Source of the DNA: Flagellimonas beolgyonensis
Lineage (GTDB): Bacteria; Bacteroidota; Bacteroidia; Flavobacteriales; Flavobacteriaceae
Direction: 5' to 3'
NCBI RefSeq assembly: GCF_003992615.1
Contig: NZ_RZMY01000016.1
Coordinates: forward strand, 372,001-436,000
Length of the DNA stretch: 64,000 nucleotides
Shown: positions 24,771 to 33,157 of the stretch, piece by piece
Position numbering within the stretch: the first letter of the stretch is position 1
Layout of the letters: each line of letters begins with the position of its first letter
Made by a program: the position numbers and the translations under genes
Notes under the pieces: model-generated
The model's input: the letters and a program-made list of their open reading frames with translations, nothing else
Told to the model about the DNA's origin: nothing
Database searches by the model: none

Positions 24771-26183
24771 TTAGTTGATTGATGATTTGATTTTTTTGAA
24801 CCATAGGTTTTTCACCCTCCCAGTGGATATATATAGGCCGTCCACTTCTCCTTTTGGATTGCGCGACATTTTAACGGTTCCAAGTGGCCAAGAGCCCCTG
24901 AACTCATCCTGTGCAACACACTCCACAATAAATTCCCCATGTCTTGCATGGGAACATTTTAATGTATTGCCCTCTACATAAAAAGTATACCAGGTGTCAA
25001 TTTCGGTGCTATAAAAAGTACCCGAATATTCGGTCATATCCACTGGACACCTATATGAAATCCCTTGCTTTTTGGTGTGATTGGAAGATAAACGGTTTTG
25101 TGCCTTTTGTCTGGGCTTGGTCAATAAGATTCCAACTACATCATCTGCCATTTCACCAAAAGGGGCATTGGAGAAATTGGTCAGTACCACAACACTCAAG
25201 GCTTTTTTAGGGTAGGTACATAAAAAAGCACGATACCCTCCGACCACACCGGCATGTTGTATGCGCTTTGTGCCAAACAATTCATCAATATAAATTCCGA
25301 AGGCATAATCGGAAGTGCCACCATCGTTGAATTCACCCAGAGTTTGTAACATTTGGAACGACGCTTCCCATCCATTTTTCGGACTATAATAATTCTTGCT
25401 CCAAATCAATAAATCCCGGGCAGTGGAGTGGACATTCCCGGCCCCTGTATAAGCCCAATAGCCTTGCGCCATTTCGAATATTTTATCATGACTGTGATAG
25501 TACGAGGTTGCGTTTTGGGGAACGATTCGTTGATAATTTTCCTCCACATAGGTACTGTGCAATCCCAAAGGATCAAAAATGTTGTTCTTCATCCATTTGC
25601 CAAAATCCTCATGGGTCACTTTTTCAATAATTTTGGCCAACAAAACATAGCCGGTGTTCGAATACATGAACCTTTCCCCAGGATGAAAATTCAGATTGGA
25701 CTGTTTTTTCATAAACTTCAGAATATCCTGATCGGTTCTATAGTCGTCCCCACGCCAACCTGCCAATGCCAATAATTCATGAAAATCCCTTAGTCCACTG
25801 GTATGCTGCAGCAAGTGTTTAAGGGTTATGGGGTTTTGAAAAATGGGAAAATCTGGAAAGTATTTCTCTACACGCGCATTAATGGACAACAGTCCCTGTT
25901 GATGCAAAACCACAATGCCCATGGCCGTAAACTGTTTGGATACAGATCCAATGTTGAACATGGTTTTTGTAGTATTGGGAACATCATATTCCAAGCTGGC
26001 ATTACCAAATGCATTTAGATATGAAATTGTATCCGATTGCATAACACCGACCACCCCTCCTGGATAATTCTCAAGGTCCCATTTTTGAAATAAGGAATCG
26101 ATACGGACTTTTTGTTCGTCCGTTATTTGACCAAGGCACAGGATAGGCAGTACCGCCAGAATCATTTTTATTCCTTTGGCCAT
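24771..26183 (-). CDS. Secreted serine hydrolase, class C beta-lactamase/penicillin-binding-protein family
   Basis: From the ATG at 26181-26183 (MAKGIKMILAVLPILCLG, a signal peptide) the protein has 470 aa. Longer starts to 26282 are open but add residues with no signal character. The beta-lactamase-like domain shows the catalytic SxxK (SVSK, in IGSVSKQFTAMG), the YxN motif (YSNTGYVLL) and an HAG segment for the third box (HAGVVGGYRA). A C-terminal lipocalin-like DUF region (about 380-470) follows. Such proteins are often esterases or D-amino-peptide hydrolases rather than true beta-lactamases. It is the first gene of the five-gene operon running to 21451. Confidence 0.85.
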   Translation of the reverse strand: MAKGIKMILAVLPILCLGQITDEQKVRIDSLFQKWDLENYPGGVVGVMQSDTISYLNAFGNASLEYDVPNTTKTMFNIGSVSKQFTAMGIVVLHQQGLLSINARVEKYFPDFPIFQNPITLKHLLQHTSGLRDFHELLALAGWRGDDYRTDQDILKFMKKQSNLNFHPGERFMYSNTGYVLLAKIIEKVTHEDFGKWMKNNIFDPLGLHSTYVEENYQRIVPQNATSYYHSHDKIFEMAQGYWAYTGAGNVHSTARDLLIWSKNYYSPKNGWEASFQMLQTLGEFNDGGTSDYAFGIYIDELFGTKRIQHAGVVGGYRAFLCTYPKKALSVVVLTNFSNAPFGEMADDVVGILLTKPRQKAQNRLSSNHTKKQGISYRCPVDMTEYSGTFYSTEIDTWYTFYVEGNTLKCSHARHGEFIVECVAQDEFRGSWPLGTVKMSRNPKGEVDGLYISTGRVKNLWFKKIKSSIN

Positions 26184-26364
26184 TACCCAAGAATTTACCG
26201 TATGTTCAAAAATTCGCATAAAACGCAAAACTATCTTGATGAAGCCTGTTTTCAATTGACTTTGGTTAATAAAGCACAACACTACATATACTTCGATTCA
26301 AAACTACCATTGGCCCTTGATTCATTTCTTAAGCTACCTTAATATTTCCCCGATCCGTTCAAAA

Positions 26365-26372
26365 TAATTTTG
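26365..26372 (+). promoter_or_regulatory. Possible -7 promoter box before the YdcZ-like transporter gene
   Basis: TAATTTTG matches the Bacteroidota -7 consensus TAnnTTTG and lies 20 bp before the ATG at 26393. No good TTG is present at the -33 position, so this is a weak call. Confidence 0.3.
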
Positions 26373-26392
26373 TAACTGAATATCAATCAAGT

Positions 26393-26842
26393 ATGAATCA
26401 GTCTTTCAATATTATGCTGGCATTTCTCGGAGGCGTTTTTTTGGCGGCCCAAGGCGGATTGAACGCCAGACTCGGCGTTCATTTGAAAAGTCCGTTTTTG
26501 GCTTCGTTGATTGCTTTTGGCTTTAGCGCATGTTTCGCTTTAATTATTGTTATCGTTAGCGCCAGGGAGTTGCCGCGAACAGCCCAATTGACAGGAATAC
26601 CAATCTATTTGTGGTTCACTGGAGCACTTTTCAGTGTCTTGGGCATATGCCTCTACTATTACACCATTCCCAAATTGGGCCTGTCCACCATGATTTCACT
26701 AGGCCTATTCGGTCAACTTTTATTTTCGGCCATTGCCGGTCATTTTGGATGGTTTGGTTTGCCGCAGGAACCATTGGAATTTAATAGGCTATTTGGAATA
26801 GTGGCAATGGCATTTGGGATTGTTATGATCAACAAAACATAA
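26393..26842 (+). CDS. DMT-superfamily YdcZ/DUF606-type membrane protein
   Basis: The 149-aa protein has five predicted membrane helices. The first, NIMLAFLGGVFLAAQGGLNARLGV, is characteristic of the YdcZ/DUF606 half-size drug/metabolite transporters. The substrate is unknown. It is followed after 25 bp by the nitroreductase gene and is probably co-transcribed with it. Confidence 0.8.
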   Translation: MNQSFNIMLAFLGGVFLAAQGGLNARLGVHLKSPFLASLIAFGFSACFALIIVIVSARELPRTAQLTGIPIYLWFTGALFSVLGICLYYYTIPKLGLSTMISLGLFGQLLFSAIAGHFGWFGLPQEPLEFNRLFGIVAMAFGIVMINKT

Positions 26843-26867
26843 AACTCACATTTAAAAATCAAGCGAT

Positions 26868-27497
26868 ATGAATCTTATTAAAAACTTGGAATGGCGCTAC
26901 GCCACCAAAAAATTTGATCCAACACAAAAAGTGAACAATTCCGATTTGGAAAAATTGCAAAGAGCAGTGCAACTATCAGCATCGTCCTATGGCCTTCAGC
27001 TGTATAAAATTTTAGTCATTGAGGACCCAGAGCTTCGCGAAAGATTGAAAGCAGCCTCATGGAACCAGTCTCAAATCACCGATGCCTCCCACCTGTTTGT
27101 TTTTTGCAACTACACGGACCGTAACGAGCAACATATTGATGATTACATGCAATTGGTATCCGACACCCAAGGTACTCCCGTGGAAGATTTAAAAGGCTAT
27201 GCAGACTTCATCAAACAGAGCCTATCTGGAATGACCGATTTGGAATGGCACAACTGGGCCGAAAAACAGACCTATCTCGCCCTTGCCAATCTGTTGAACG
27301 CAGCCGCCGAACTGGGCATTGATACCTGCCCCATGGAAGGCTTTGAACCGGACAAGTACAACGAAATCCTTGGCCTTGGCGCTCTGGGTTTAAATGCTAC
27401 ACTTATTGCCCCTATTGGGTATCGGTCGCCCGAAGACCATACCCAGTTCCGAAAAAAGGTGAGAAAACCCAAAGAATTACTGTTTGAGTTGATTTGA
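26868..27497 (+). CDS. NfsB-like nitroreductase / NAD(P)H-dependent oxidoreductase
   Basis: The 209-aa flavoprotein has the nitroreductase start WRYATKKFDPTQKV with the FMN-binding RYATK motif, the segment LSASSYGLQLYKILVIED, and a C-terminal FMN region LGIDTCPMEGFEPDKYNEILG. It should reduce quinones or nitroaromatics with NAD(P)H as a cytoplasmic dimer. Its last 87 bp and the terminator after it are duplicated in decayed form at 32864-33000. Confidence 0.92.
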   Translation: MNLIKNLEWRYATKKFDPTQKVNNSDLEKLQRAVQLSASSYGLQLYKILVIEDPELRERLKAASWNQSQITDASHLFVFCNYTDRNEQHIDDYMQLVSDTQGTPVEDLKGYADFIKQSLSGMTDLEWHNWAEKQTYLALANLLNAAAELGIDTCPMEGFEPDKYNEILGLGALGLNATLIAPIGYRSPEDHTQFRKKVRKPKELLFELI

Positions 27498-27542
27498 TGA
27501 TGTGTATTTTACTTTTCCCAATACATTAAGATTGAGCAGTAA

Positions 27543-27570
27543 AAAAGCCCTTGGTTATCCATGGGCTTTT
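27543..27570. terminator. Terminator between nitroreductase and TetR genes
   Basis: AAAAGCCC, a 12-base interior with partial pairing, and GGGCTTTT form a stem flanked by A and T runs. It sits between two convergent genes and can act in both directions. A decayed relative lies near 32994-33020. Confidence 0.75.
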
Positions 27571-27609
27571 ATATTTATAAATCTTGGATATTTTCAAGGA
27601 GCGGCCCAT

Positions 27610-28215
27610 TTACTCAAATAATAATTCCAGATAGTTTTTTAAATGTTGTAGCTGTTGCGCTGTAATATCAGGATCGGTCAGTGCCTTGGAAACCACAAAA
27701 CCGCCTTCAAAAATTACAACAAACTGATCGGACAATGATTGAACATCAACCCTCTTTTTGGGTTTCTTTTCTACCAATACGCTATTGAGGAGTTCTGTGA
27801 AGGCATTACGCCATTCAAGAATGGACTCCGCCACTATATTCAAGGTCTCACTATCAAATTGATTGGACTCATACATGTATGAAGCATAGAGACAGCTTGG
27901 AGGTTCTTCAAGTTTCTTCATCATATCTATAAACAACTGAATAAATTCCAAAAGCCTTTTAAGCGGGGTGTCCTTTAATATCTCTGTAGCCTGCAATGCC
28001 GATTCCAAATGAGACAGATCTTCCTTGGCATATGTTTCGATCAAAGCTTTAGCCAATGCGTTTTTGGTCTTGAAATGATAAAAAAATGCCCCTTTGGTAA
28101 TCCCAGTTTTATCGAGAATTTGATCTATGCTGGTACCCGAAAATCCATTGCAATAAACCAGGTTTTTAGTTTCAGATAAGATTTTGTCACGAGTTGGTTT
28201 TCCATTTCTTGCCAT
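27610..28215 (-). CDS. TetR/AcrR-family transcriptional regulator
   Basis: The 201-aa protein has an N-terminal TetR HTH (about residues 8-55, with TSIDQILDKTGITKGAFFYHFKTKNALAKALIE read in parts: GTSIDQILDKTGITKGAFFY, HFKTKNALAKALIE) and a helical ligand domain. It is divergent from the PLP enzyme operon. Two pseudo-palindromic 14-bp operator candidates bracket the operon promoter, and one also overlaps the regulator's own promoter region, so it likely represses both. Its inducer is unknown. Confidence 0.92.
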   Translation of the reverse strand: MARNGKPTRDKILSETKNLVYCNGFSGTSIDQILDKTGITKGAFFYHFKTKNALAKALIETYAKEDLSHLESALQATEILKDTPLKRLLEFIQLFIDMMKKLEEPPSCLYASYMYESNQFDSETLNIVAESILEWRNAFTELLNSVLVEKKPKKRVDVQSLSDQFVVIFEGGFVVSKALTDPDITAQQLQHLKNYLELLFE

Positions 28216-28219
28216 AAAA

Positions 28220-28227
28220 CAAATATA
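28220..28227 (-). promoter_or_regulatory. Probable -7 box of the tetR gene
   Basis: On the minus strand this reads TATATTTG, a full match to TAnnTTTG, only 4 bp before the tetR start codon, so the transcript would have almost no leader. The upstream operator (28248-28261) falls in its -33 region. Confidence 0.45.
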
Positions 28228-28247
28228 TTGAATATCCAGAAATTATA

Positions 28248-28261
28248 ACAGACTAGTTGGT
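28248..28261. promoter_or_regulatory. TetR operator candidate 1
   Basis: ACAGACTAGTTGGT is the inverse complement, with two mismatches, of the element at 28288-28301. Both contain the pseudo-palindromic CTAG core seen in many TetR-family operators. This copy overlaps the TTG (-33) of the rightward promoter. Confidence 0.6.
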
Positions 28262-28286
28262 ATAATAAATATTAATTATATATTTG
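28257..28286 (+). promoter_or_regulatory. Promoter of the PLP enzyme-GNAT operon
   Basis: TTG (28257-28259), a 19-bp spacer and TATATTTG (28279-28286) match the Bacteroidota primary sigma factor consensus exactly. It is flanked on both sides by the operator candidates. It predicts a leader of about 165 nt before the start at 28458. Confidence 0.65.
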
Positions 28287-28287
28287 T

Positions 28288-28301
28288 ACCGTCTAGTCTG
28301 T
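28288..28301. promoter_or_regulatory. TetR operator candidate 2
   Basis: ACCGTCTAGTCTGT has the palindromic skeleton ACnGnCTAGnCnGT and lies one base after the -7 box, where a bound repressor would block initiation. It pairs with the inverted copy at 28248-28261; the two centres are 40 bp apart. Confidence 0.6.
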
Positions 28302-28457
28302 TTAAATAATTGGATGCTGTCAAGACCCTACTAAAAGTTCATTACAATTTTCATGGGTACTGGAAGAATTGCTCGGCACCCCGCCGTTGTCCATTTTGTG
28401 ATCAACTTTGTTTTTAACGGTATGGGTATGCTTAAATATTTTAAAAAACAGGAAAAC

Positions 28458-29384
28458 ATGAATGCAATAGGAAACACACCACTGATCAAACTGAACAACC
28501 TTACAAATGAGAGCTCTGCCGACATATATGTAAAGTTTGAGGGTGCCAACCCCACGGGTAGCATGAAAGATCGTATGGCGCTTTCCATGATAGAGGGGGC
28601 CGAAAAAAGAGGTGAATTAAAAAAAGGATTCAAGGTAGTCGAATACACCGGTGGTAGCACCGGAAGTTCCTTGGCCATGATCTGTGCCAAAAAAGGATAT
28701 CGGGCACACTTTGTTTCTTCCGATGGATTTGCAGAGGAGAAAATCCAAACCATGAGAGCTTTTGGGGCCACTGTAGAACTTGTTCCGGCCAAGAATGGAA
28801 AACTTACAGCAGAAGTGATCAATACAATGATTCGACGGGCCAAAGAATTGATCGATGAACCGAATACATATTGGACGGACCAAATCAACAATCCCGATAA
28901 TAAAAGAGGATATTACGGTATGGCGCACGAGATTATTTCTGATCTGGGGACCGAATTTGACGAGTTTGTGATGGCTGTTGGTGGCGGAGGATGCATTTCT
29001 GGAAACTCTGAAATATTGAAAGAAAAGATTCCCAATTTAAAAACCATAGCGGTAGAACCCTTGCATGTTCGAAACATATCCGGTGGGGATACCAGTGGCA
29101 CACATAAGTTGGAAGGTATCGGACTTTCGTTCACCCCATCGATCTTAAGAAAAGATCTAATAGACGATATAATTGCCGTATCGGATGCGGATGCTTATAG
29201 AGCAGCGAACCAACTCGCCCAAAAAGAAGGAATTTTTGGCGGCGCCACTTCGGGTGCCAATGTATGGGCTGCGTTACAACGGGCAAAAATCCTCGGACCC
29301 AATAAAAAAATAGTAACCGTTATATGCGATTCCGGCCTAAAATATCTGCAGGGTGACCTGTACAAAAACAACATCAACTTTTAA
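28458..29384 (+). CDS. Cysteine-synthase-family PLP-dependent enzyme
   Basis: Starting at the ATG at 28458 (preceded by AGGAAAA) the protein has 308 aa and begins NAIGNTPLIKL, the standard start of cysteine synthase-family enzymes. Earlier in-frame ATGs at 28353 and 28422 add unrelated residues. The PLP lysine is Lys37 in NPTGSMKDR; the phosphate-binding loops read TGGSTGSSLA (usually SGNTG) and GGGGCISG. The final GATSGANV box is present. It may make cysteine or another beta-substituted amino acid; the changed asparagine loop argues against assuming O-acetylserine sulfhydrylase. It leads the TetR-controlled operon and ends 1 bp before the methyltransferase ATG. Confidence 0.85.
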   Translation: MNAIGNTPLIKLNNLTNESSADIYVKFEGANPTGSMKDRMALSMIEGAEKRGELKKGFKVVEYTGGSTGSSLAMICAKKGYRAHFVSSDGFAEEKIQTMRAFGATVELVPAKNGKLTAEVINTMIRRAKELIDEPNTYWTDQINNPDNKRGYYGMAHEIISDLGTEFDEFVMAVGGGGCISGNSEILKEKIPNLKTIAVEPLHVRNISGGDTSGTHKLEGIGLSFTPSILRKDLIDDIIAVSDADAYRAANQLAQKEGIFGGATSGANVWAALQRAKILGPNKKIVTVICDSGLKYLQGDLYKNNINF

Positions 29385-29385
29385 A

Positions 29386-30024
29386 ATGGGTTCGACTTAT
29401 AAAAACAACAACATTCTTGGTCCAATCAATTCTTGGATGTTCAAGATGCTTTCGGGATATATGGATCATCTGTTTGGGAAATCAAAAAGGGAGCTTTTTA
29501 AAGACCACCCTCCAACGGTGGTTGAAATAGGCCCCGGGGCTGGTGCCAATATGCGTTATATTAAAAAAGGAACACGCCTAATTGCCATAGAGCCCAATGT
29601 ACATATGCACAAAAACCTCAGAAAAAGTGCTGACAAATATGGTGTGGATCTGGAAATTAAAACTCTGGTGGGAGAATCCATAGACCTACCATCAAATTCT
29701 TATGACTTTGTAGTTTGTACCCTAGTGCTTTGCACTGTGGGCAACCCTGTTCAATGTATCGATCAAATTAAACGTATTCTAAGACCGTCGGGCAGATTTG
29801 TATTTATCGAACATGTAAAAGCCAAAGAAAAATCCATGCTGGCCTTTATCCAAAACTTGTTACATAAACCTTGGCATTGGTTTTTTGAGGGTTGCAACAC
29901 AAATCGGGACACCAAGGATTTGCTGGAGCATGCTGGTTTCAATTCCCTTCATATAGAACAATACAGTCTGTATTCTCCATTTATACCCATTACGCCCCAA
30001 ATAAAAGGGGTGGCCATCAAATAA
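29386..30024 (+). CDS. Class I SAM-dependent methyltransferase
   Basis: The 212-aa protein has motif I VVEIGPGAGANMRYI (about residues 46-60), an acidic motif II AIEPNVHMH and FVVCTLVLCTVGNP in the motif IV position, as in UbiE/methyltransferase_11 proteins. The start at 29386 follows the PLP enzyme stop (TAA 29382-29384) by one base, and a longer upstream start overlaps that gene. The substrate is unknown, possibly a lipid or thiol given the helical C-terminal region with HKPWHWFFEGCN. Confidence 0.85.
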   Translation: MGSTYKNNNILGPINSWMFKMLSGYMDHLFGKSKRELFKDHPPTVVEIGPGAGANMRYIKKGTRLIAIEPNVHMHKNLRKSADKYGVDLEIKTLVGESIDLPSNSYDFVVCTLVLCTVGNPVQCIDQIKRILRPSGRFVFIEHVKAKEKSMLAFIQNLLHKPWHWFFEGCNTNRDTKDLLEHAGFNSLHIEQYSLYSPFIPITPQIKGVAIK

Positions 30025-30069
30025 AAAAGTGGCCCCATAGTCGGAAAGGCCACCAAAGCTTCAATTATA

Positions 30070-30588
30070 ATGAACACCAACACCATCAAGATTTTAGAAC
30101 GGTTCTTCAAAAAAAGCACCATTTTCAAATATACCTTCAAATTTGACTCGGCCTATAAAAGAAGTACGGGGAGCGTATATTTTGTTTCGGACAATCTGCA
30201 GGTTGTTAAGGTAAAGATTCCTTTGACCTATAAAAACAGAAACTATAAGGGCACCTTGTTTGGAGGGGCCATGTCCTCCGCCACAGATCCGATTTTTATG
30301 ATCCAATTGATTACAATTTTAGGGGAAAATTATGTGGTATGGGACAAGGCTGCTTCCATAAAATTCAAACGCCCAGGAAACCAAACCATGTTTGCAGATT
30401 TTATTTTATCCGACGAATTTATTGAAAGCATAAAGACCGACATAGCAAATCACAACGAGAAGACCTACAAGTTGCATGTCAACATTACGGATAAATCAAA
30501 AGCGGTTTATGCCGAAGTTGAAAGGGAAATCTATATCGCATCCAAAGATCATTATAAAAAGAAAAAAAGCAAACGGAAAACTGTATGA
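30070..30588 (+). CDS. DUF4442 hotdog-fold (thioesterase-like) protein
   Basis: The 172-aa protein has the DUF4442 pattern: KVKIPLTYKNRNYKGTLFGGAMSSATDP (read in parts: VKIPLTYKNRNYKGTLFGG, AMSSATDPIFMIQLI) and YVVWDKAASIKFKRPG. These proteins are predicted acyl-CoA or acyl-protein thioesterases with a hotdog fold, mostly uncharacterised. The C terminus is very Lys-rich. It lies in the TetR-controlled operon, 45 bp after the methyltransferase and 46 bp before the peptidase start. Confidence 0.8.
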   Translation: MNTNTIKILERFFKKSTIFKYTFKFDSAYKRSTGSVYFVSDNLQVVKVKIPLTYKNRNYKGTLFGGAMSSATDPIFMIQLITILGENYVVWDKAASIKFKRPGNQTMFADFILSDEFIESIKTDIANHNEKTYKLHVNITDKSKAVYAEVEREIYIASKDHYKKKKSKRKTV

Positions 30589-30634
30589 GGAACTTCAAAA
30601 ACCTAATGCCCGACTCCTTAAAACTGATGGAACA

Positions 30635-32293
30635 ATGAAAAATACCATCCTGATCCTGATATACTCCGTTATAACCCTTTTTCCCATACAAGAAAAAAAG
30701 CAAACGGATAATACCCATATTCAAAAAGACACGGTTTATTATACCCTTGGTGTGGTTACCGTTAATGATCAATTGGAATTTCATGTGGATCTAGAATACG
30801 GGTCCGATTCGATTCATAAAGTGTTTTTGCCCTTCGATTATTACGGCACCCCAAATCTTCACCAATGGGTAAAATCTTTTCAGGTTAAAAATGGCACAAA
30901 GATTTTGGAGATAGGTACCAACTATCGGAAAATAGCCCCCAATTCGGACTGTGAAATACACCTATCCTACCAAATAAACTATGACCCCGAAGAGCTGGAC
31001 AAGTATTCCTACGCACCGAACGTATCCAGTTCATTTTTTTATATGGCCGGTTGTCAATGGTTGTTGCCCATATATCCGTTGGAAAAAAAATTGACTTACA
31101 AAATTTCAATGAAAAGTGATGATCCTAAATGGATCATGTATTCCTCGTTATCAGAGCATATTGATGCCATAGCGTTGGAATCCAGCTACGAAGATCTGAT
31201 TTCCGCCGGATTCGGAGGCACTTCGGATGCAGCGTCCCAAATAACCTTTGATCTTGAGGGAATGGATTATTCGGTATTCATTAATGGGGAATTCAATTTT
31301 GATAAAGCGGAATTTTTTAAACAACTCAAAGAAACACTCAAAGCGGAAAAGGAGTTTTTCAGTGATAGGGAACAATCATTCTATCATATTACGATTCTAC
31401 CAAGAACCGGATTGTTGGCCGGGGCCTCGATACCACATCTTTTTTATTGTTTTGTGGATGCAAATGAAACTGCAGGACATATCCAGGACCTCATTTCCCA
31501 TGAATATTTTCATAACTGGCTGCCCAACAAAATGTTTTTGCCCACTTTAAAAGGAGAAATTGATTTTAAGCATGAGTGGTTACACGAAGGATTCACCGAA
31601 TATTTTTCCAGAAAAATACTGTTGCAAAATGAAACTATTTCGGAAGATCAGTTTGTGGAGCTGTTCAATAATGACATTATCAGCATCAATAATAACCCAA
31701 GTGCCAACGAATCCTATGAGGAAATTGCCGCCCGGGATAATTTTGGTGCTGCACAAAAGAAGTTAAGCTATTATCGGGGATCACTTATTGCACTACGTTG
31801 GGACCACCAACTTTCAAAAAAAGGGTCCAGTCTTAAAAAAATGTTCCAGTTTTTATTTGAAAGATGCACGATTGCAGATGGCAAGATTTCTTATGCGGAT
31901 GTTTTTGACTACGGGAACACGTTTTCATTGAACTTTGAACAAGATATTGAAGACTTTATCATCAATGGGAAAAATATACCCTTGGAACCCGATGCTTTTG
32001 AAGGTTACGTGTTAACCGATCGAACAGTCCGGTTGTTCGATCCTGGTTTTGACGTGTCAAGATCGGCCAAGGAAAAAATTATTCAGGGTGTAGAACCCAA
32101 TGGAGCAGCATATACAGGAGGTTTAAGAAATGGCATGACCTATGTCAAGCGAAAAAACTCCAACCGTTGGAGCAATAGCTGGTCAATGGAAAAACCGTAT
32201 ATTGTAACGGTCATCGATAATGGTCTTGAAAAGCATATTCAATTCTTTCCGCATGGCAATAAAGTTGATGTCCAACTTTATGTAAAATTGTAA
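30635..32293 (+). CDS. Peptidase M61-family metalloprotease, secreted
   Basis: From ATG 30635 (MKNTILILIYSVITLFPIQ, a signal-like start) the protein has 552 aa. An upstream start at 30476 is open but overlaps the DUF4442 gene, so I prefer the later one. The zinc site is HEYFH (His289, Glu290, His293) in DLISHEYFHNWLPNK, with the third ligand Glu318 in WLHEGFTEYF, as in glycyl-aminopeptidase/M61 enzymes. The N-terminal M61 beta domain covers about 25-230 and a degenerate PDZ-like tail follows. It may trim N-terminal residues of periplasmic proteins. Confidence 0.85.
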   Translation: MKNTILILIYSVITLFPIQEKKQTDNTHIQKDTVYYTLGVVTVNDQLEFHVDLEYGSDSIHKVFLPFDYYGTPNLHQWVKSFQVKNGTKILEIGTNYRKIAPNSDCEIHLSYQINYDPEELDKYSYAPNVSSSFFYMAGCQWLLPIYPLEKKLTYKISMKSDDPKWIMYSSLSEHIDAIALESSYEDLISAGFGGTSDAASQITFDLEGMDYSVFINGEFNFDKAEFFKQLKETLKAEKEFFSDREQSFYHITILPRTGLLAGASIPHLFYCFVDANETAGHIQDLISHEYFHNWLPNKMFLPTLKGEIDFKHEWLHEGFTEYFSRKILLQNETISEDQFVELFNNDIISINNNPSANESYEEIAARDNFGAAQKKLSYYRGSLIALRWDHQLSKKGSSLKKMFQFLFERCTIADGKISYADVFDYGNTFSLNFEQDIEDFIINGKNIPLEPDAFEGYVLTDRTVRLFDPGFDVSRSAKEKIIQGVEPNGAAYTGGLRNGMTYVKRKNSNRWSNSWSMEKPYIVTVIDNGLEKHIQFFPHGNKVDVQLYVKL

Positions 32294-32323
32294 TCTACAT
32301 TAAAAAGCGATCAACAAAGCAGA

Positions 32324-32863
32324 ATGAACTTTGACACTTATTGTTTAAGGCTTCTAAAAGCATCCGATCATGATGCTTTTTTTCATTTAATGGAAAACAA
32401 CCAAAGTAGACTTGAACAATTTTTTGCTGGTATCGTGGCCAAGACCCAGACCATTGATGCCACTAAAATATTTCTTGACGATGTGGGGCAAAAAATCAAG
32501 AACAAAACGTACATCCCCTATGTCCTTATCGATAAAAAATCCAATACGATTGCAGGTTTTATCGATCTTAAAAACATCGATTGGAACATTCCCAAAACTG
32601 AATTGGGACTATTTATAGATGCCCAATATGAGGGCAAAGGCATTGCGTCCAAAGCATTTCATCTTGTTTGTAAACATTGTTTTGAGCATCATGGTTTTCA
32701 TAAGCTCTTTTTAAGAACCCATCCTACAAATGGTTCGGCGATCGCCGTTGCTGAAAAAACTGGGTTTAAAAAAGAAGGATTGTTACGGGACGATTACCGA
32801 ACAACATCAGGAGAATTGGTCGATTTACTGTATTACGGCCTGTTACAAACAGATTTTACATGA
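32324..32863 (+). CDS. RimL-type GNAT N-acetyltransferase
   Basis: The 179-aa protein follows the RimJ/RimL pattern: LRLLKASDHDAFFHLMENN at the start, a GLFIDAQYEGKGIASKAF acetyl-CoA loop, and NGSAIAVAEKTGFKKEGLLRDDY at the end. It acetylates an unknown amine, perhaps a protein N terminus or an antibiotic. It is the last gene of the TetR-controlled operon, and the decayed nitroreductase fragment begins directly at its stop codon. Confidence 0.85.
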   Translation: MNFDTYCLRLLKASDHDAFFHLMENNQSRLEQFFAGIVAKTQTIDATKIFLDDVGQKIKNKTYIPYVLIDKKSNTIAGFIDLKNIDWNIPKTELGLFIDAQYEGKGIASKAFHLVCKHCFEHHGFHKLFLRTHPTNGSAIAVAEKTGFKKEGLLRDDYRTTSGELVDLLYYGLLQTDFT

Positions 32864-32949
32864 CCGATCGGTTACCTGTCATCCGAAGACCATACGCAAT
32901 TCCGAAAAAAGTGAGAAAACCCAAAGAGTTACTGTTTGAGTTGATTTAA
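32864..32949 (+). pseudogene. Decayed 3' fragment of a nitroreductase gene
   Basis: This stretch aligns with the last 87 bp of the nitroreductase gene at 26868-27497, including the almost identical CCGAAAAAA and GTGAGAAAACCCAAAGA segments and the terminal FELI codons. One G of the AAAGGTGAG run is missing, so the frame shifts inside the fragment, and no start region exists. Homology continues through the following terminator to about 33000. It is a dead duplicate of the upstream gene end. Confidence 0.85.
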
Positions 32950-33000
32950 CGATGTGTTTTCCTTTTCCCAACACATTAAGATGGAGCTGTAAAAAAGCCC
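32864..33000 (+). repeat. Imperfect direct repeat of 27411-27550 (nitroreductase 3' end plus terminator)
   Basis: About 137 bp match 27411-27550 with small gaps: the gene end, then GTGT and TTTTCCCAANACATTAAGAT, and AAAAAAGCCC. The two copies flank the TetR-controlled cassette in direct orientation. The remaining 157 bp up to the kelch gene contain a decayed hairpin (CCTAGGGAAAACCTAG, 33000-33013 region) and nothing else I can identify. Confidence 0.8.
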
Positions 33001-33157
33001 TAGGGAAAACCTAGTGTCTTTGTTTTCCAATAGGCCCATTGGCATTCCTTTGGTCAGAAAATAAAACATGAAATTTATGTTAATACTTCCTTCTAAGCTG
33101 GTTTAAAAATCCAAGATCCTATACCTTGTAGGTACAAACACTAAACCTTTATTTACC

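Noticed and set aside
24771..26183. Antibiotic resistance beta-lactamase
   Set aside because: The SxxK and YxN motifs fit class C-like serine hydrolases generally; length, context and C-terminal domain match the esterase/peptidase relatives, so a resistance function is not claimed.
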